From NCBI GenBank assembly GCA_035544875.1, contig DASZZP010000097.1, positions 115,884-179,883 of the forward strand: a DNA stretch of 64,000 nucleotides, in the 5' to 3' direction. The DNA comes from JASLEW01 sp035544875. Lineage in GTDB: Bacteria > Acidobacteriota > Thermoanaerobaculia > Multivoradales > UBA5704. This document shows positions 47,563 to 55,303 of the stretch, in pieces; positions within the stretch are counted from its first letter, which is position 1, and each line of letters begins with the position of its first letter. A program made the translations under genes and the position numbers. The notes beneath the pieces are model-generated. The model saw nothing but the letters and a program-made list of their open reading frames with translations. It ran no database searches and was not told the origin of the DNA.

Positions 47563-47882
47563 AGGTTGCGCTATCGCGCGTTGCTGGTCGCAGCGTCCGA
47601 TGCTTCGCCGGGCGCGCTGGTGTCAGGACTTCGCCGCTCGTCGAACCGCTAGTCCCGCCGCCGCTCGTGCGCAATCGAGAAGCTCCGCCCTGGCGCCATC
47701 CCGGCCGTAGGACCTTCCAGCTGAACGCGGTGTGATGCCGGCCTATCCCGCACCCAACCCAGGGAATCGGGTGAGGAGCCAGCAATGTTTCGCGCTAGCG
47801 CGAAACGCTGGTCGGGGGCTGCGCCCCCGAACCCCGCCTGACTCGCACCGCGGAACGCGGTGCTCGGAGAATATTAGGTGCC

Positions 47883-47914
47883 GCTTCAACGTTCGATGCA
47901 TCGAACGTTGAAGC
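47883..47914. repeat. Palindrome copy 3 (32 bp, perfect)
   Basis: A perfect 32-base palindrome with half-site GCTTCAACGTTCGATG. It shares the CTTCAACGTTCGA arm with copy 2 and differs only in the centre, which stays self-complementary. Confidence 0.85.
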
Positions 47915-48111
47915 CGTCGCTTGTGAACTGTGGAGTTGGTGCCTTGCCAGCCTGATTGAGAGCGGCACGCAGACGCCGCCGGTTTGCAGAGTTTGTTTTC
48001 GGCGGACGCGCGGTGGTAGCGCCGCCCGCCGGAGTTCGCGAAACCCGTCGACCGGTGGGCGTTGCGCTGAGCTTCCCCCTCCCGCTCCCTCGCACTCGAC
48101 GCGTCCCCCGT

Positions 48112-48260
48112 CGCACAGATAGCGTACCGACGCCACGAGGCCGGGCGTCAAGGGTGGCCCTCGCTGCGCTCGGCGGCTTCGCCGCCCTTGACCCCCGGCC
48201 TCGGGCGTGGTGGCGAAAGAGTATGCGACGGGGGGGAGCTGCGCCCCTCCGGAAAAGAGC
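48112..48260 (+). repeat. ~150-bp structured repeat, copy 2
   Basis: Starts gatagcgtaccgacgcc and runs to the gggggggagctg region. It aligns along its length with 35588-35740, including the central hairpin ctcgctgcgctcggcgg. Confidence 0.6.
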
Positions 48261-48641
48261 TCCCCGGGCTCGTCTTTGCCCTGCCAGGTTCCGCCTCTCG
48301 CTCGCTCCGCGAGCTCGGCGCGCTCTCTTGAATGGTCGGTCTCCGCGGCGGTGCTCCGCACCGGCGCGGAGACCATCTACTCGCGCCCTCCGCTCCGCTG
48401 CGGGCGCGTAGATGATGACCTTCTGTGCCAAGGGGCTGGCCGTCCCAGGGCCCTTCAGGCCACCGCTGCGTCCGTGCGCCGACGGGCGCGTGCACCTGTA
48501 GCGTCGCCGGCGGGCTGCGGCTGCCAGCCAGCATAGCCGGAGCCCTGCGGCCGGCGCGCTGCGGTCCGTACCGGCAGGTCCAGGTGAGCGTTCCGGCGAG
48601 ACTCGATGGACCTGGGATCTCGCTTCGGGCGCCGGCCAACC

Positions 48642-48950
48642 ACGGTCCGTGCCTGGCGCGCGCGGCAAACGGCCCGCGGGCGCTTCGCTGTCCGAGCCTT
48701 CCGTCACCTCCGGCAAAACGTCGTTCCGCCGCAACTGCCAGTGCCCGCCCGGTCGCGCCCTCGCCGAACCCTGAGCCCGTTTGCCGCGCGCGCCAAGCAC
48801 CGTCGATGCCCTTTTCGCCTCGAGTCCGCGCGGTCGCCGCAACGCCCGCCGGCGCGCTGGCGCGCGCGTTTTGTTTTTCGCACTTCGCTCCGCGAAGTGC
48901 TAACACCGCACGCCGCGAGGCCGCGCCAGATCCGCCGTTTTTTGAGTTTT
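48642..48950 (+). repeat. ~300-bp structured repeat, copy A
   Basis: From cgtgcctggcgcgcgcggca to the ccgccgttttttgag end. It aligns in inverse orientation with 60603-60905. Internal inverted repeats (tggcgcgcgcggcaaacgg against gtttgccgcgcgcgcca) and a terminal hairpin (cacttcg/cgaagtg) are present. In copy B the hairpin reads caattcg/cgaattg, so pairing is kept by compensating changes. Confidence 0.75.
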
Positions 48951-49118
48951 CCAACCACTTGCGACGCATACAATCGTAGTTGTCCGGCACAAGCCCTTCC
49001 TTCCAGAAGATGCGTTGAGGCTTCGGACGCACTCGAGTTCTTCTTAAAGTTGCTGTCGCCTCTCAGATAGGCGTAGCCTGCTCTTGCTGGACTTGATGGA
49101 AGGCGCGGTGATTTATCA

Positions 49119-49391
49119 ATGACCGTGAAAGCTCAGGCCGATCAACCTGGAACTGTCGCAGGGCTCCCTCGCTATCTCCCCTGGCGTGAGGTGATCGCGC
49201 TGACCGGGATGTCTCGGTCTACGCTCAAGCGCGCCATCCGCGACGGTGAGTTTCCACAACCGCGCAAGCTGACTCGGGGGCGAGTCGGTTTTCGCTACGA
49301 CGAGGTCGCGGCCTGGGTCGCAAGCAGAGTGCCGGCTACGGGCTCAGAGGCGCGAAAGCCACGAGGTTCGAGGCGCTCCCCTCGCCTTTGA
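49119..49391 (+). CDS. AlpA-family regulator/excisionase
   Basis: 90 aa. It is an AlpA-type MerR-like helix-turn-helix: LPWREVIALTGMSRSTLKRAIRDGEFPQPRKLTRGRVGFRYDEVAAWV. In P4-like elements AlpA controls the integrase and excision. Its 3' end overlaps the tail of a decayed integrase on the opposite strand, a convergent module that recurs in broken form at 54.92 kb. Intact, so it might act on the island's working integrase. Confidence 0.85.
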   Translation: MTVKAQADQPGTVAGLPRYLPWREVIALTGMSRSTLKRAIRDGEFPQPRKLTRGRVGFRYDEVAAWVASRVPATGSEARKPRGSRRSPRL

Positions 49392-49806
49392 TGAGTCTTC
49401 GGACGTGGGCGTCCCAGGAGAGAATCGCGCGCGCCGCTTGCCGGTCTCGTAGGTATGCCTGACGTAGTGCCTGTCGGTTACACCCGGAATCGAGTGCTTC
49501 AGGAGCTTCGAGAAGGCAACACCCGGCCCCGGACTGCCTCTTGTACGAATTGCCGGCTTTGACTGATCGGTGAGCCACTCTTTACGCGGGCTCGCGGTCA
49601 GGCACCAACCGCGGCTTCCCAATTCCCTCATCGGAGAGAGCTCGATCGCTGGTCCGATCGGTTCCGAGGTGCGGGACCTTGCCGACAGGGCTGTCCTCGA
49701 CTAGGTTGCGGCCGATTCCGAAGTCAAGGACTTGATCTATGAATTCATGCGGTCGTGATGTTCTCTTGAGCCACAGCGAGCGTAATAAGATCCGCCTTGC
49801 CTTCAA
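49340..49806 (-). pseudogene. Decayed tyrosine integrase (C-terminal part)
   Basis: Read across frames on the minus strand it gives EFIDQVLDFGIGRNLVEDSP, then KLLKHSIPGVTDRHYVRHTYE and ILSWDAHVRRLIKGEG...ASNLVAFAPLSP. These match the C-terminal part of the intact integrase at 57624-58850 (KLLNHSIPGVTDRHYDRHTY, ASNLVAFAPASP). Frameshifts and a missing N-terminus make it non-functional. It is the relic of an earlier related element. Confidence 0.85.
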
Positions 49807-49865
49807 CGGTCGTTACAGCTCGCCTCTTAACTGGGACACTTCGTGTGAAACGAAGAATGACTAGT

Positions 49866-50162
49866 CTAGTCTAGACGCAAGATGTAGCGCTCGTGAAACC
49901 CACCGTTCCGACTCCTCTTAGTGTCTTGCATTTGCGTAAGCGTGAGGATCTCGCTGCCCAGGGCCTGACACAGTGTCTCGACAACCTCGAGAATGTCTGC
50001 CAGTTCCTCGAGAGAACGCGACGTTTTGAATTCTTCAAGTTCCTCGCCCAACTTAGTCTCAAGAAAGCGTATGAACTCGCCGTCATCGCCGGCCCGCCGT
50101 AGCCTTTGGTGCGGAATTGAGGCCATCTGGGGAATCCTGTCGCGGATCAGCTTTTCTCTCAT
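49866..50162 (-). CDS. MazG-like nucleoside triphosphate pyrophosphohydrolase
   Basis: 98 aa. It starts MREKLIRDRIPQM and contains KLGEELEEFKTSRSLEELADILEVVETLC, the helix pair with E-E-x-x-E and E-x-x-D that binds magnesium in phosphoribosyl-ATP pyrophosphohydrolase/MazG-like enzymes, then KRSRNGGFHERYIL. It would hydrolyse an NTP to NMP and PPi. A strong AGGAGGTG lies before the ATG. It is transcribed away from the nucleotide-enzyme operon that starts at 50931. Defence or house-cleaning roles are both possible. Confidence 0.82.
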   Translation of the reverse strand: MREKLIRDRIPQMASIPHQRLRRAGDDGEFIRFLETKLGEELEEFKTSRSLEELADILEVVETLCQALGSEILTLTQMQDTKRSRNGGFHERYILRLD

Positions 50163-50930
50163 AATTTCCCACCTCCTAATCTACTCTAGAGCAGCTCGCC
50201 GGGTTCATTCGTCGGCTCGTTGCGTTCTGTTCTGGATTGGGGTCCGCGACCCGTTGTGCGGCGGAGGAGACGCTCGCTGTCGGACGGGCTCCGAGTGGAA
50301 AGCATTGCAGACGCTCTCGACCACCACCTCCCGCTCGCGCAACGGGGATGGATCAGACCCTTAGCCAAGTGGCGCAGAACGAGAGCGTGCGGTGCGGCAG
50401 AGAGGATCGGCTCGATCTTCCGAAGAGCACACGACATCATCAGGACGGACCTAATGCTCCCTACGGTCACAAGATCTGCCTGACTCGGCCACCACGGCCG
50501 ATGGCCTTCGAGGTCGGGGTTTGCCTTGAGACTGAGCCTGCGGGCCATCAAGGCAGGGGTGCGGATGTGGGCATTCTTCAAGAGCTTGGGCCTGGAGATC
50601 GGGAGCATGCTCAAAGGCACATGGGTGTAGAGGCGGCTGAAGGACTCCGAGCTCCGGGATCGGAGCCAAGGGACGTCGATATCACGCTTGCTTTACGCCT
50701 TCGGAAGGCCGAGTTCATCTCGCTCTGCGCTCAAGCTCCACCTATGTTGAAAGGCCACTATGCACTCCCCATACGATTTTGCCTCAACTGTGGACGGGAA
50801 CGAGAAGGTGTCTTGGCCGAATGCTCCTTTGCGCATATCGCCATTTCGCCATCCAGCTATTTCACGAATGCGCACAACTACGATACAGTCGCTCCAGGTC
50901 GCCACCCGATAGCCATTTCAACCCAACACT
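50163..50930. other. Intergenic region before the nucleotide-enzyme operon
   Basis: About 770 bases without a confident gene. A 70-aa minus-strand frame at 50693-50905 from GTG could be real but has no family. The DNA changes from GC-rich to the AT-richer composition of the following operon at about 50.7 kb, suggesting a junction of different origin. Confidence 0.4.
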
Positions 50931-52409
50931 GTGACCATCGCACTCTCCAACCTCAGCCGCGATGCACGGGCTGCCTTTGAGCATGGCATCCGTCACCTCT
51001 TGGCCTCGACCCTACCGTCCGCTTGGGACAACTTGGGCTGCGGATGGCAGGAGCATTGGGAGGAAGCGTCCTTCGCGGGATTCTACGCATCCTGCGACGG
51101 GCTACTCCTGCTATCCTCCAAGACACCAGCCGGCGACGTCAGTGCCGCGGTGACAGAGGTAGTTTCACGCGTTTATGGTCACCACCTATGCCCATTCCTG
51201 GACGAATCTCTTGAAGTCGACGCCGACAAGCAGCACGTTCGCAAACGATGTCTAGGTACCACGATGAAGCTCGCGAAGTTTGTTCAGGCGTCCGCAGCGC
51301 TTCCAGATACAATTCGCCGTAAGGAATTGTATGATCGTGCACGCCAGATGCTCATTCAGATCGGTCACCAAGGCAGCGGTCTTTGGTCCGCCACGCTGGG
51401 CACCGAAATGCCCCGCTACTCCGCTACTTGCGAAGGTCTGTTGGCTCTCGCCGTCAGCGACCAGCGGGCAGTCCAGGAGACATTACGCTCAGGTTATTCT
51501 TTCTTGCTTAACACCCTTCAGTCGGACATTACCGCTAAGTGGAAAATCGTCCTTCTCTGGACCTTGGTTGAGATTTCTTTGAAACTTGGTGAGCCACCTC
51601 CTTCACAAGTAGTACGGCTGAGCCGGGAAATTCTTCCCCTGATTGACACGCTAGACGATGCACTCGTTGTTGAATACTTCCCAACGGTTAAGGGAGATAG
51701 CGACTTCTATCATTTTAATGTTAACCTGTTGGGTGCACGAGCGACTGTTGATCTTTATCAACTCGATCTGCTCGACGAGAGTTATCTACGCTTTGCGATA
51801 CCAATCGTTGCCTCGATAGCCGAAAATATAGGCCAAAACGGACGCTACCGCACCCCTGCCCAGGACGCCCAACCGCGCTTTTGGGAACACTACCAAGCCA
51901 TGAGTCTACTCGGCGACTTCTGTAGGCTTATGGAGGCAAAGTCAGTCGCATCGGAGCTCGCATACATGTGGATCAGCCCCAGGCACTTCGAGCCGCGCAC
52001 CTTTCTGATCGACGATAAGCTTGCGGTCGTGCTCATGCCCCTTAGCACCGACTGGTCTAATGACGTGTATAAGGCGATCTCGGAAGTCAAGAAGATAGGA
52101 GAGACAACTTATCGCTATTGGCGAAGCGATTTACGTTTTCAAGATGACAAGATTATGCAAAGTATTTGGGAAGAGATTAATAGGGCTCGTTTTATTGTCG
52201 CCGATTGCACAGGGCGTAATCCAAACGTGTTCTATGAACTCGGAATCGCGCACACGATTGGTAAATCTGTATTCATTTGCGCTCAGAATCGGGCGGATAT
52301 TCCCTTTGACCTTGCGGCAATTCGCTCCTTTGAATACGGAGGCGCGACGCCAACCAAGCTTCGCGGTTTGAAAGTGGCGTTGCGCAAATTCCTTGAGGAC
52401 CTTCGCTAG
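50931..52409 (+). CDS. Protein with C-terminal nucleoside deoxyribosyltransferase/TIR-like domain
   Basis: 492 aa from GTG 50931; the ribosome site is weak. Residues 1-340 are helical and unassigned (GLWSATLGTEMPRYSATCEG resembles an alpha/alpha barrel). Residues about 355-492 form a Rossmann-like domain: KLAVVLMPLSTDWSNDVYKAI, then ARFIVADCTGRNPNVFYELGIAHTIGKSVFI, which matches the nucleoside 2-deoxyribosyltransferase-like fold related to TIR, with the Glu of FYELG as candidate catalytic residue. In defence systems such domains cleave NAD or bind nucleotide signals. First gene of a tight four-gene operon. Confidence 0.75.
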   Translation: MTIALSNLSRDARAAFEHGIRHLLASTLPSAWDNLGCGWQEHWEEASFAGFYASCDGLLLLSSKTPAGDVSAAVTEVVSRVYGHHLCPFLDESLEVDADKQHVRKRCLGTTMKLAKFVQASAALPDTIRRKELYDRARQMLIQIGHQGSGLWSATLGTEMPRYSATCEGLLALAVSDQRAVQETLRSGYSFLLNTLQSDITAKWKIVLLWTLVEISLKLGEPPPSQVVRLSREILPLIDTLDDALVVEYFPTVKGDSDFYHFNVNLLGARATVDLYQLDLLDESYLRFAIPIVASIAENIGQNGRYRTPAQDAQPRFWEHYQAMSLLGDFCRLMEAKSVASELAYMWISPRHFEPRTFLIDDKLAVVLMPLSTDWSNDVYKAISEVKKIGETTYRYWRSDLRFQDDKIMQSIWEEINRARFIVADCTGRNPNVFYELGIAHTIGKSVFICAQNRADIPFDLAAIRSFEYGGATPTKLRGLKVALRKFLEDLR

Positions 52410-52420
52410 AGGGGAGAATC

Positions 52421-52870
52421 ATGAACCAGTTCTATTTCGCCCAAAAAGCCTTCATTCTCGACGGTGATCGACTGCTCTTAGTTCAGAAGTCGCTGGACGA
52501 CCCCCATAACCCTGGCAAATGGGAGGTTCCGGGGGGACGTATGCAATTTGGCGAAGACGTTGACAGCCATCTCAAGCGCGAAGTCAGGGAAGAAGTAGGG
52601 ATTGAGGTCGAACCTGGCAAACCGTTCTATCTCTGGCAATGGCAGCTTGAGCGTACCGTTGATGGCCAAGAAACGAGAATCCAAATTGTAGCCGTCGCCC
52701 GCTTGTGCAGACCCCTCTCACTTCACCTAGATGATCGTCACAGAGTGGACGATGACTGGCTCGGTGAAGCGCGGTGGGTGAGAGTTTCTGAGCTTGAGCA
52801 ATTTGACTTTATTGCGAACATGATACCCGTCTTGCGTTGTTTTATTGCGCTACCTGCAATAGAGAAATGA
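52421..52870 (+). CDS. NUDIX hydrolase
   Basis: 149 aa. A complete Nudix box spans residues 39-61: G39, E45, R53, E54, E57, E58 and G60 in order (GRMQFGEDVDSHLKREVREE). The N-terminus FAQKAFILDGDRLLLVQKS is typical for nucleotide-sugar or NTP pyrophosphatases. GAGG precedes the ATG, 11 bases after the deoxyribosyltransferase-like gene. The stop overlaps the next start (ATGA). It may hydrolyse a nucleotide made or altered by its neighbours. Confidence 0.92.
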   Translation: MNQFYFAQKAFILDGDRLLLVQKSLDDPHNPGKWEVPGGRMQFGEDVDSHLKREVREEVGIEVEPGKPFYLWQWQLERTVDGQETRIQIVAVARLCRPLSLHLDDRHRVDDDWLGEARWVRVSELEQFDFIANMIPVLRCFIALPAIEK

Positions 52871-53610
52871 AAGGGGTGGACCTCCAGCCAGCTAAGTGGC
52901 TAAAGTATCTCAAGCTTGTTGAGTATGATTTGATTTCTGTCGATGAGTTGAAGCGCGATGTCTTTCGTTATCCAGTCGGCCGCGTGCATTACGTGCGCGA
53001 GGAGTTGCGACGTGCACTCAGGGAAGATCAGAAACGGGGAGCGCGCAATTTATATGTGCTCAAGTTGGTACGTCTCAATCAGGTTGGAAGATTGCCGAAT
53101 CTAAGAGTTACGTCTGAGGAAGACCTTGATGAGTTCGAGGCCTTCGTCAAGCAACTGAGTAGTGTACATGAAGTTTGGTACTGCCGGACCAGGATCGATC
53201 CAGGAGTGTTCAGCGTCGCCGGAAGAATTTCGATCTGTTACCGGAATCTTCCACGCGCCCATTTGATCGAACAAGTATGGCGATGTAGTCCGCGCTTGAT
53301 TGAAACCTTTGGCAGTAACTTTCCCTACCCTTACGCCCGAGCGTCCCGGGTTAGCTGGGGTCGACATTACGATATTGAATGCTGGCATCGCGGTGGAAGT
53401 CTCTATGCAATCGCATCTGTCGCACAAGAGGGAGAGTTCTTGCGATCGCTCCTGACTATTGAGAGGAAACGCAAGTCGCTTGAGAGATTCTTGGATATGA
53501 TAGAGGGAATGATGATCGAAAGTGTTAGCCTGGAGTACAAAATAGTAGGATCCGAACTCTCTATAATTGATTGGGACACCGCTGATGATAGACGGATCCT
53601 CGGCATCTGA
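52867..53610 (+). CDS. Hypothetical protein of the nucleotide-enzyme operon
   Basis: 247 aa from ATG 52867, which overlaps the NUDIX stop. No family recognised. It is basic and mixed alpha/beta, with WLKYLKLVEYDLISVDELKRD, VHEVWYCRTRIDPGVFSVAG and a final LEYKIVGSELSIIDWDTADD. Its last 26 bases overlap the start of the HIT gene. Because it is coupled on both sides it is probably an integral part of the system. Confidence 0.75.
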   Translation: MKGVDLQPAKWLKYLKLVEYDLISVDELKRDVFRYPVGRVHYVREELRRALREDQKRGARNLYVLKLVRLNQVGRLPNLRVTSEEDLDEFEAFVKQLSSVHEVWYCRTRIDPGVFSVAGRISICYRNLPRAHLIEQVWRCSPRLIETFGSNFPYPYARASRVSWGRHYDIECWHRGGSLYAIASVAQEGEFLRSLLTIERKRKSLERFLDMIEGMMIESVSLEYKIVGSELSIIDWDTADDRRILGI

Positions 53611-54274
53611 ATCTTGCGTTTTCTGTCGGGAGTCGCTTGAACCGACCTATGCGAATCTTTTTCTTGGGCCAAAGTGGCCCTATGAAGGGCGAATTCTGTT
53701 CGCGACAGAGAAGATCTTCCTTATTCCTGGATACGGTCCTCAGGTCTATCCATATCTGCTGGTCGTAACAAGGAGACATATCACGTCACTCGCGCAGACT
53801 AGTCCGGAAGAGCGAGACGAAATTCTCGCTAGCCTTAGATGCCTTCTTGCCTCTTCCCTCTTTGAGTGTGATAGCTTATTTGTGTTCGAACATGCGGGAT
53901 GTCAGAACATAGAAGCGTGCATTGAACATTTCCATCTGCACGTTGTGAGTGGAAGCTATGACCTGACGTCGGCTCTCGATGAGTTCCCGACTAAAACTAG
54001 GGAGTTGAGACCGACGGTTTCTTTTCCTGACGACTCCTCTTATCTATTGGCGTTTAAGGTGACGCAGAAAGGGAGAGTATTTGCGACGTTTGCGACGACA
54101 AGAGAGAAGAGAGATCAGTTCTTTAGGAAGGCGCTCGCTCGAAGAATCGGAGAGGAGGCCTGGGATTGGAGAACGGACATGAATCGGGACTTCATGGTTA
54201 GACTAATGGAGGAAAGCGGAGGACTGGGGCTGACTATGAGTAAATGCATGGCCCGGCAGGGCCTAGGGAAATAG
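53585..54274 (+). CDS. HIT-family nucleotide hydrolase/transferase
   Basis: 229 aa from ATG 53585. A Cys pair (CVFC, residues 11-14) and the histidine triad EHFHLHVVS (about 115-122) identify a HIT/Ap4A-hydrolase-like enzyme that acts on nucleoside phosphates with a leaving group, through a His-AMP intermediate. IPGYGPQVYPYLLVVTRRH fits the family core. The C-terminal 90 residues are an extension. It overlaps the upstream gene by 26 bases, and its 3' end overlaps the convergent deaminase gene by 12 bases. Confidence 0.85.
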   Translation: MIDGSSASESCVFCRESLEPTYANLFLGPKWPYEGRILFATEKIFLIPGYGPQVYPYLLVVTRRHITSLAQTSPEERDEILASLRCLLASSLFECDSLFVFEHAGCQNIEACIEHFHLHVVSGSYDLTSALDEFPTKTRELRPTVSFPDDSSYLLAFKVTQKGRVFATFATTREKRDQFFRKALARRIGEEAWDWRTDMNRDFMVRLMEESGGLGLTMSKCMARQGLGK

Positions 54275-54826
54275 CTTCTCTACGACGGACTGCGCAAGGA
54301 TTTCGAAGGGTGGTAAGGGCATCTGCCGCCATGTCACACCAGAGGCTTCAAAGATTATTCGCGTTGCCTTTCTGGAATCTAGGTCCATATGCTTTCCAGA
54401 GAGATAGATAACAGTGCGGATTTTTTTTTGGGCGATTATGCGGGCGCACTCGTTACAAGGGAAAAGTGTCGTATATATGACGCAATCATCGAGATTGCTT
54501 GTAGTGGCGTTGAGAATGGCATTCTGTTCAGCATGAACAACGTACGGATACTTTGTGTCGAGCCAATCTCCGTCGCTGCGCCAAGTAAAGCGGGTTTCGT
54601 CTGCCTCTCGGACGAAGCCGTTATAGCCCGTTCCAACAATATGCTTTCGGCCGTTCACAAGAACGGCGCCGACTTTGCTGCGAGGATCCTTGGACCGAAG
54701 AGAGGTGAAAAGAGCTATTAAAATGAAGTACTCGTCCCAGGTAAGCGAGGCCCGCGGTTCGAGATTCGCGTTGGGCTCGAGGAGAGAGGTCTGCTCTTTG
54801 GGTCTTGGGGCGTCCTCGTGTTTCAT
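54263..54826 (-). CDS. dCMP deaminase-family protein
   Basis: 187 aa from ATG 54826; a GTG at 54850 is possible. The zinc cytidine-deaminase-like motifs are HAEQNAIL (His about 98, Glu 100) and PCNECARII (Cys about 124 and 127). WDEYFILIALFTSLRSKDPRSKVGAVLV is the usual dCMP deaminase opening. It would convert dCMP to dUMP or act on a related nucleotide. It is convergent with the HIT gene with a 12-base overlap, which ties it to the same locus. It shares the AT-richer composition of the operon. Confidence 0.9.
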   Translation of the reverse strand: MKHEDAPRPKEQTSLLEPNANLEPRASLTWDEYFILIALFTSLRSKDPRSKVGAVLVNGRKHIVGTGYNGFVREADETRFTWRSDGDWLDTKYPYVVHAEQNAILNATTSNLDDCVIYTTLFPCNECARIIAQKKIRTVIYLSGKHMDLDSRKATRIIFEASGVTWRQMPLPPFEILAQSVVEKLFP

Positions 54827-54923
54827 AGTTTCATCCGGTTTGGCGAGCACACGGATCTCTCCGGATCAGCGTAGCGAAGCATAAGCCTCTTCTAGCCGAA
54901 GGGATTCTAACCTAGTCTGAGGC

Positions 54924-55016
54924 TTGGAGGAAGAGACCGCCTGGCGAGTCGGCTTGCGCCACGAGGAATTCGGGGCCTGGGTCGACAGCAGGCCGCCCTC
55001 TACAGGGTCGCTGGCG
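54924..55016 (+). pseudogene. alpA-like 3' remnant
   Basis: Translates as LRHEEFGAWVDSRPPSTGS followed by AQRPGGSRR, matching the end of the intact AlpA at 49.3 kb (YDEVAAWVASRVPATGS, then GSRR). Only the C-terminal 25-30 codons survive, facing a broken integrase tail as in the intact module. Confidence 0.65.
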
Positions 55017-55185
55017 CAAAGGCCAGGAGGTTCGAGGCGACCGCGGGCTTTTCGGCGACGACCACACGCCCCTTCTCTCGGTCGAGGTGTGCCGGTCGGA
55101 GTGCCGATCGGTGACGGCAGTGGCGGAGTCGTTCACGAGCTTGGCGACGTTGAGGTTCTGGCGGCCGGACTGCGCCTGCGAGGTT
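54995..55185 (-). pseudogene. Second decayed integrase tail
   Basis: Across two frames the minus strand reads NLNVAKLVNDSATAVTDRHS, DRHTSTERRGV, then EKPAVASNLLAFAPATL, aligning to the last about 60 residues of the intact integrase (LTVAKLLNHSIPGVTDRHYD and EKVASNLVAFAPASP). It is a further relic of a related element. Confidence 0.8.
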
Positions 55186-55199
55186 CGACGTGCTCACGC

Positions 55200-55265
55200 C
55201 TCTGGAGGACCGGTCGCGGCTATGGCGCGTCCGACGTTTTCGTCCAGGTAGAGCGCGACGCTTAA
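55200..55265 (-). pseudogene. DUF5615-like toxin N-terminal fragment
   Basis: The minus strand opens with VALYLDENVGRAIA, which fits the start of DUF5615 PIN-like toxins (x-x-LLDENLPR pattern). It loses the frame after about 15 codons where the integrase relic begins. DUF433 and DUF5615 genes are usually adjacent; here the DUF433 gene is on the other side of the IS1634-like element. Short, so the call is tentative. Confidence 0.5.
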
Positions 55266-55303
55266 CTCGAGACGCGGCGAGGCTTTTCAGCGAGGGGAGA
55301 GGG

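Larger units (their letters stand above)
47048..49118. other. 2-kb non-coding stretch full of palindromes and repeats
   Basis: No gene is supported over about 2 kb, although many mutually overlapping open frames exist because of high GC. It holds three copies of a long palindrome built on CAACGTTCGAT (47468, 47533, 47883), the perfect palindrome GTTTCGCGCTAGCGCGAAAC (47787-47806), copy 2 of the 150-bp structured repeat, and copy A of the roughly 300-bp repeat. It may be a replication, recombination or regulatory zone of a former element, or decayed DNA. Confidence 0.6.

Noticed and set aside
47468..47914. Possible CRISPR array from repeated CAACGTTCGAT units
   Set aside because: Only three copies with unequal spacing (43 and about 320 bases) and no cas genes; they are palindromes, not spaced direct repeats.
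47468..48930. Integron attC-like sites
   Set aside because: Hairpins are abundant but the paired attC core sites are not present and there is no integron integrase.
50693..50905. 70-aa minus-strand frame from GTG
   Set aside because: Reads reasonably but has no family, partner or clear ribosome site; left as intergenic.
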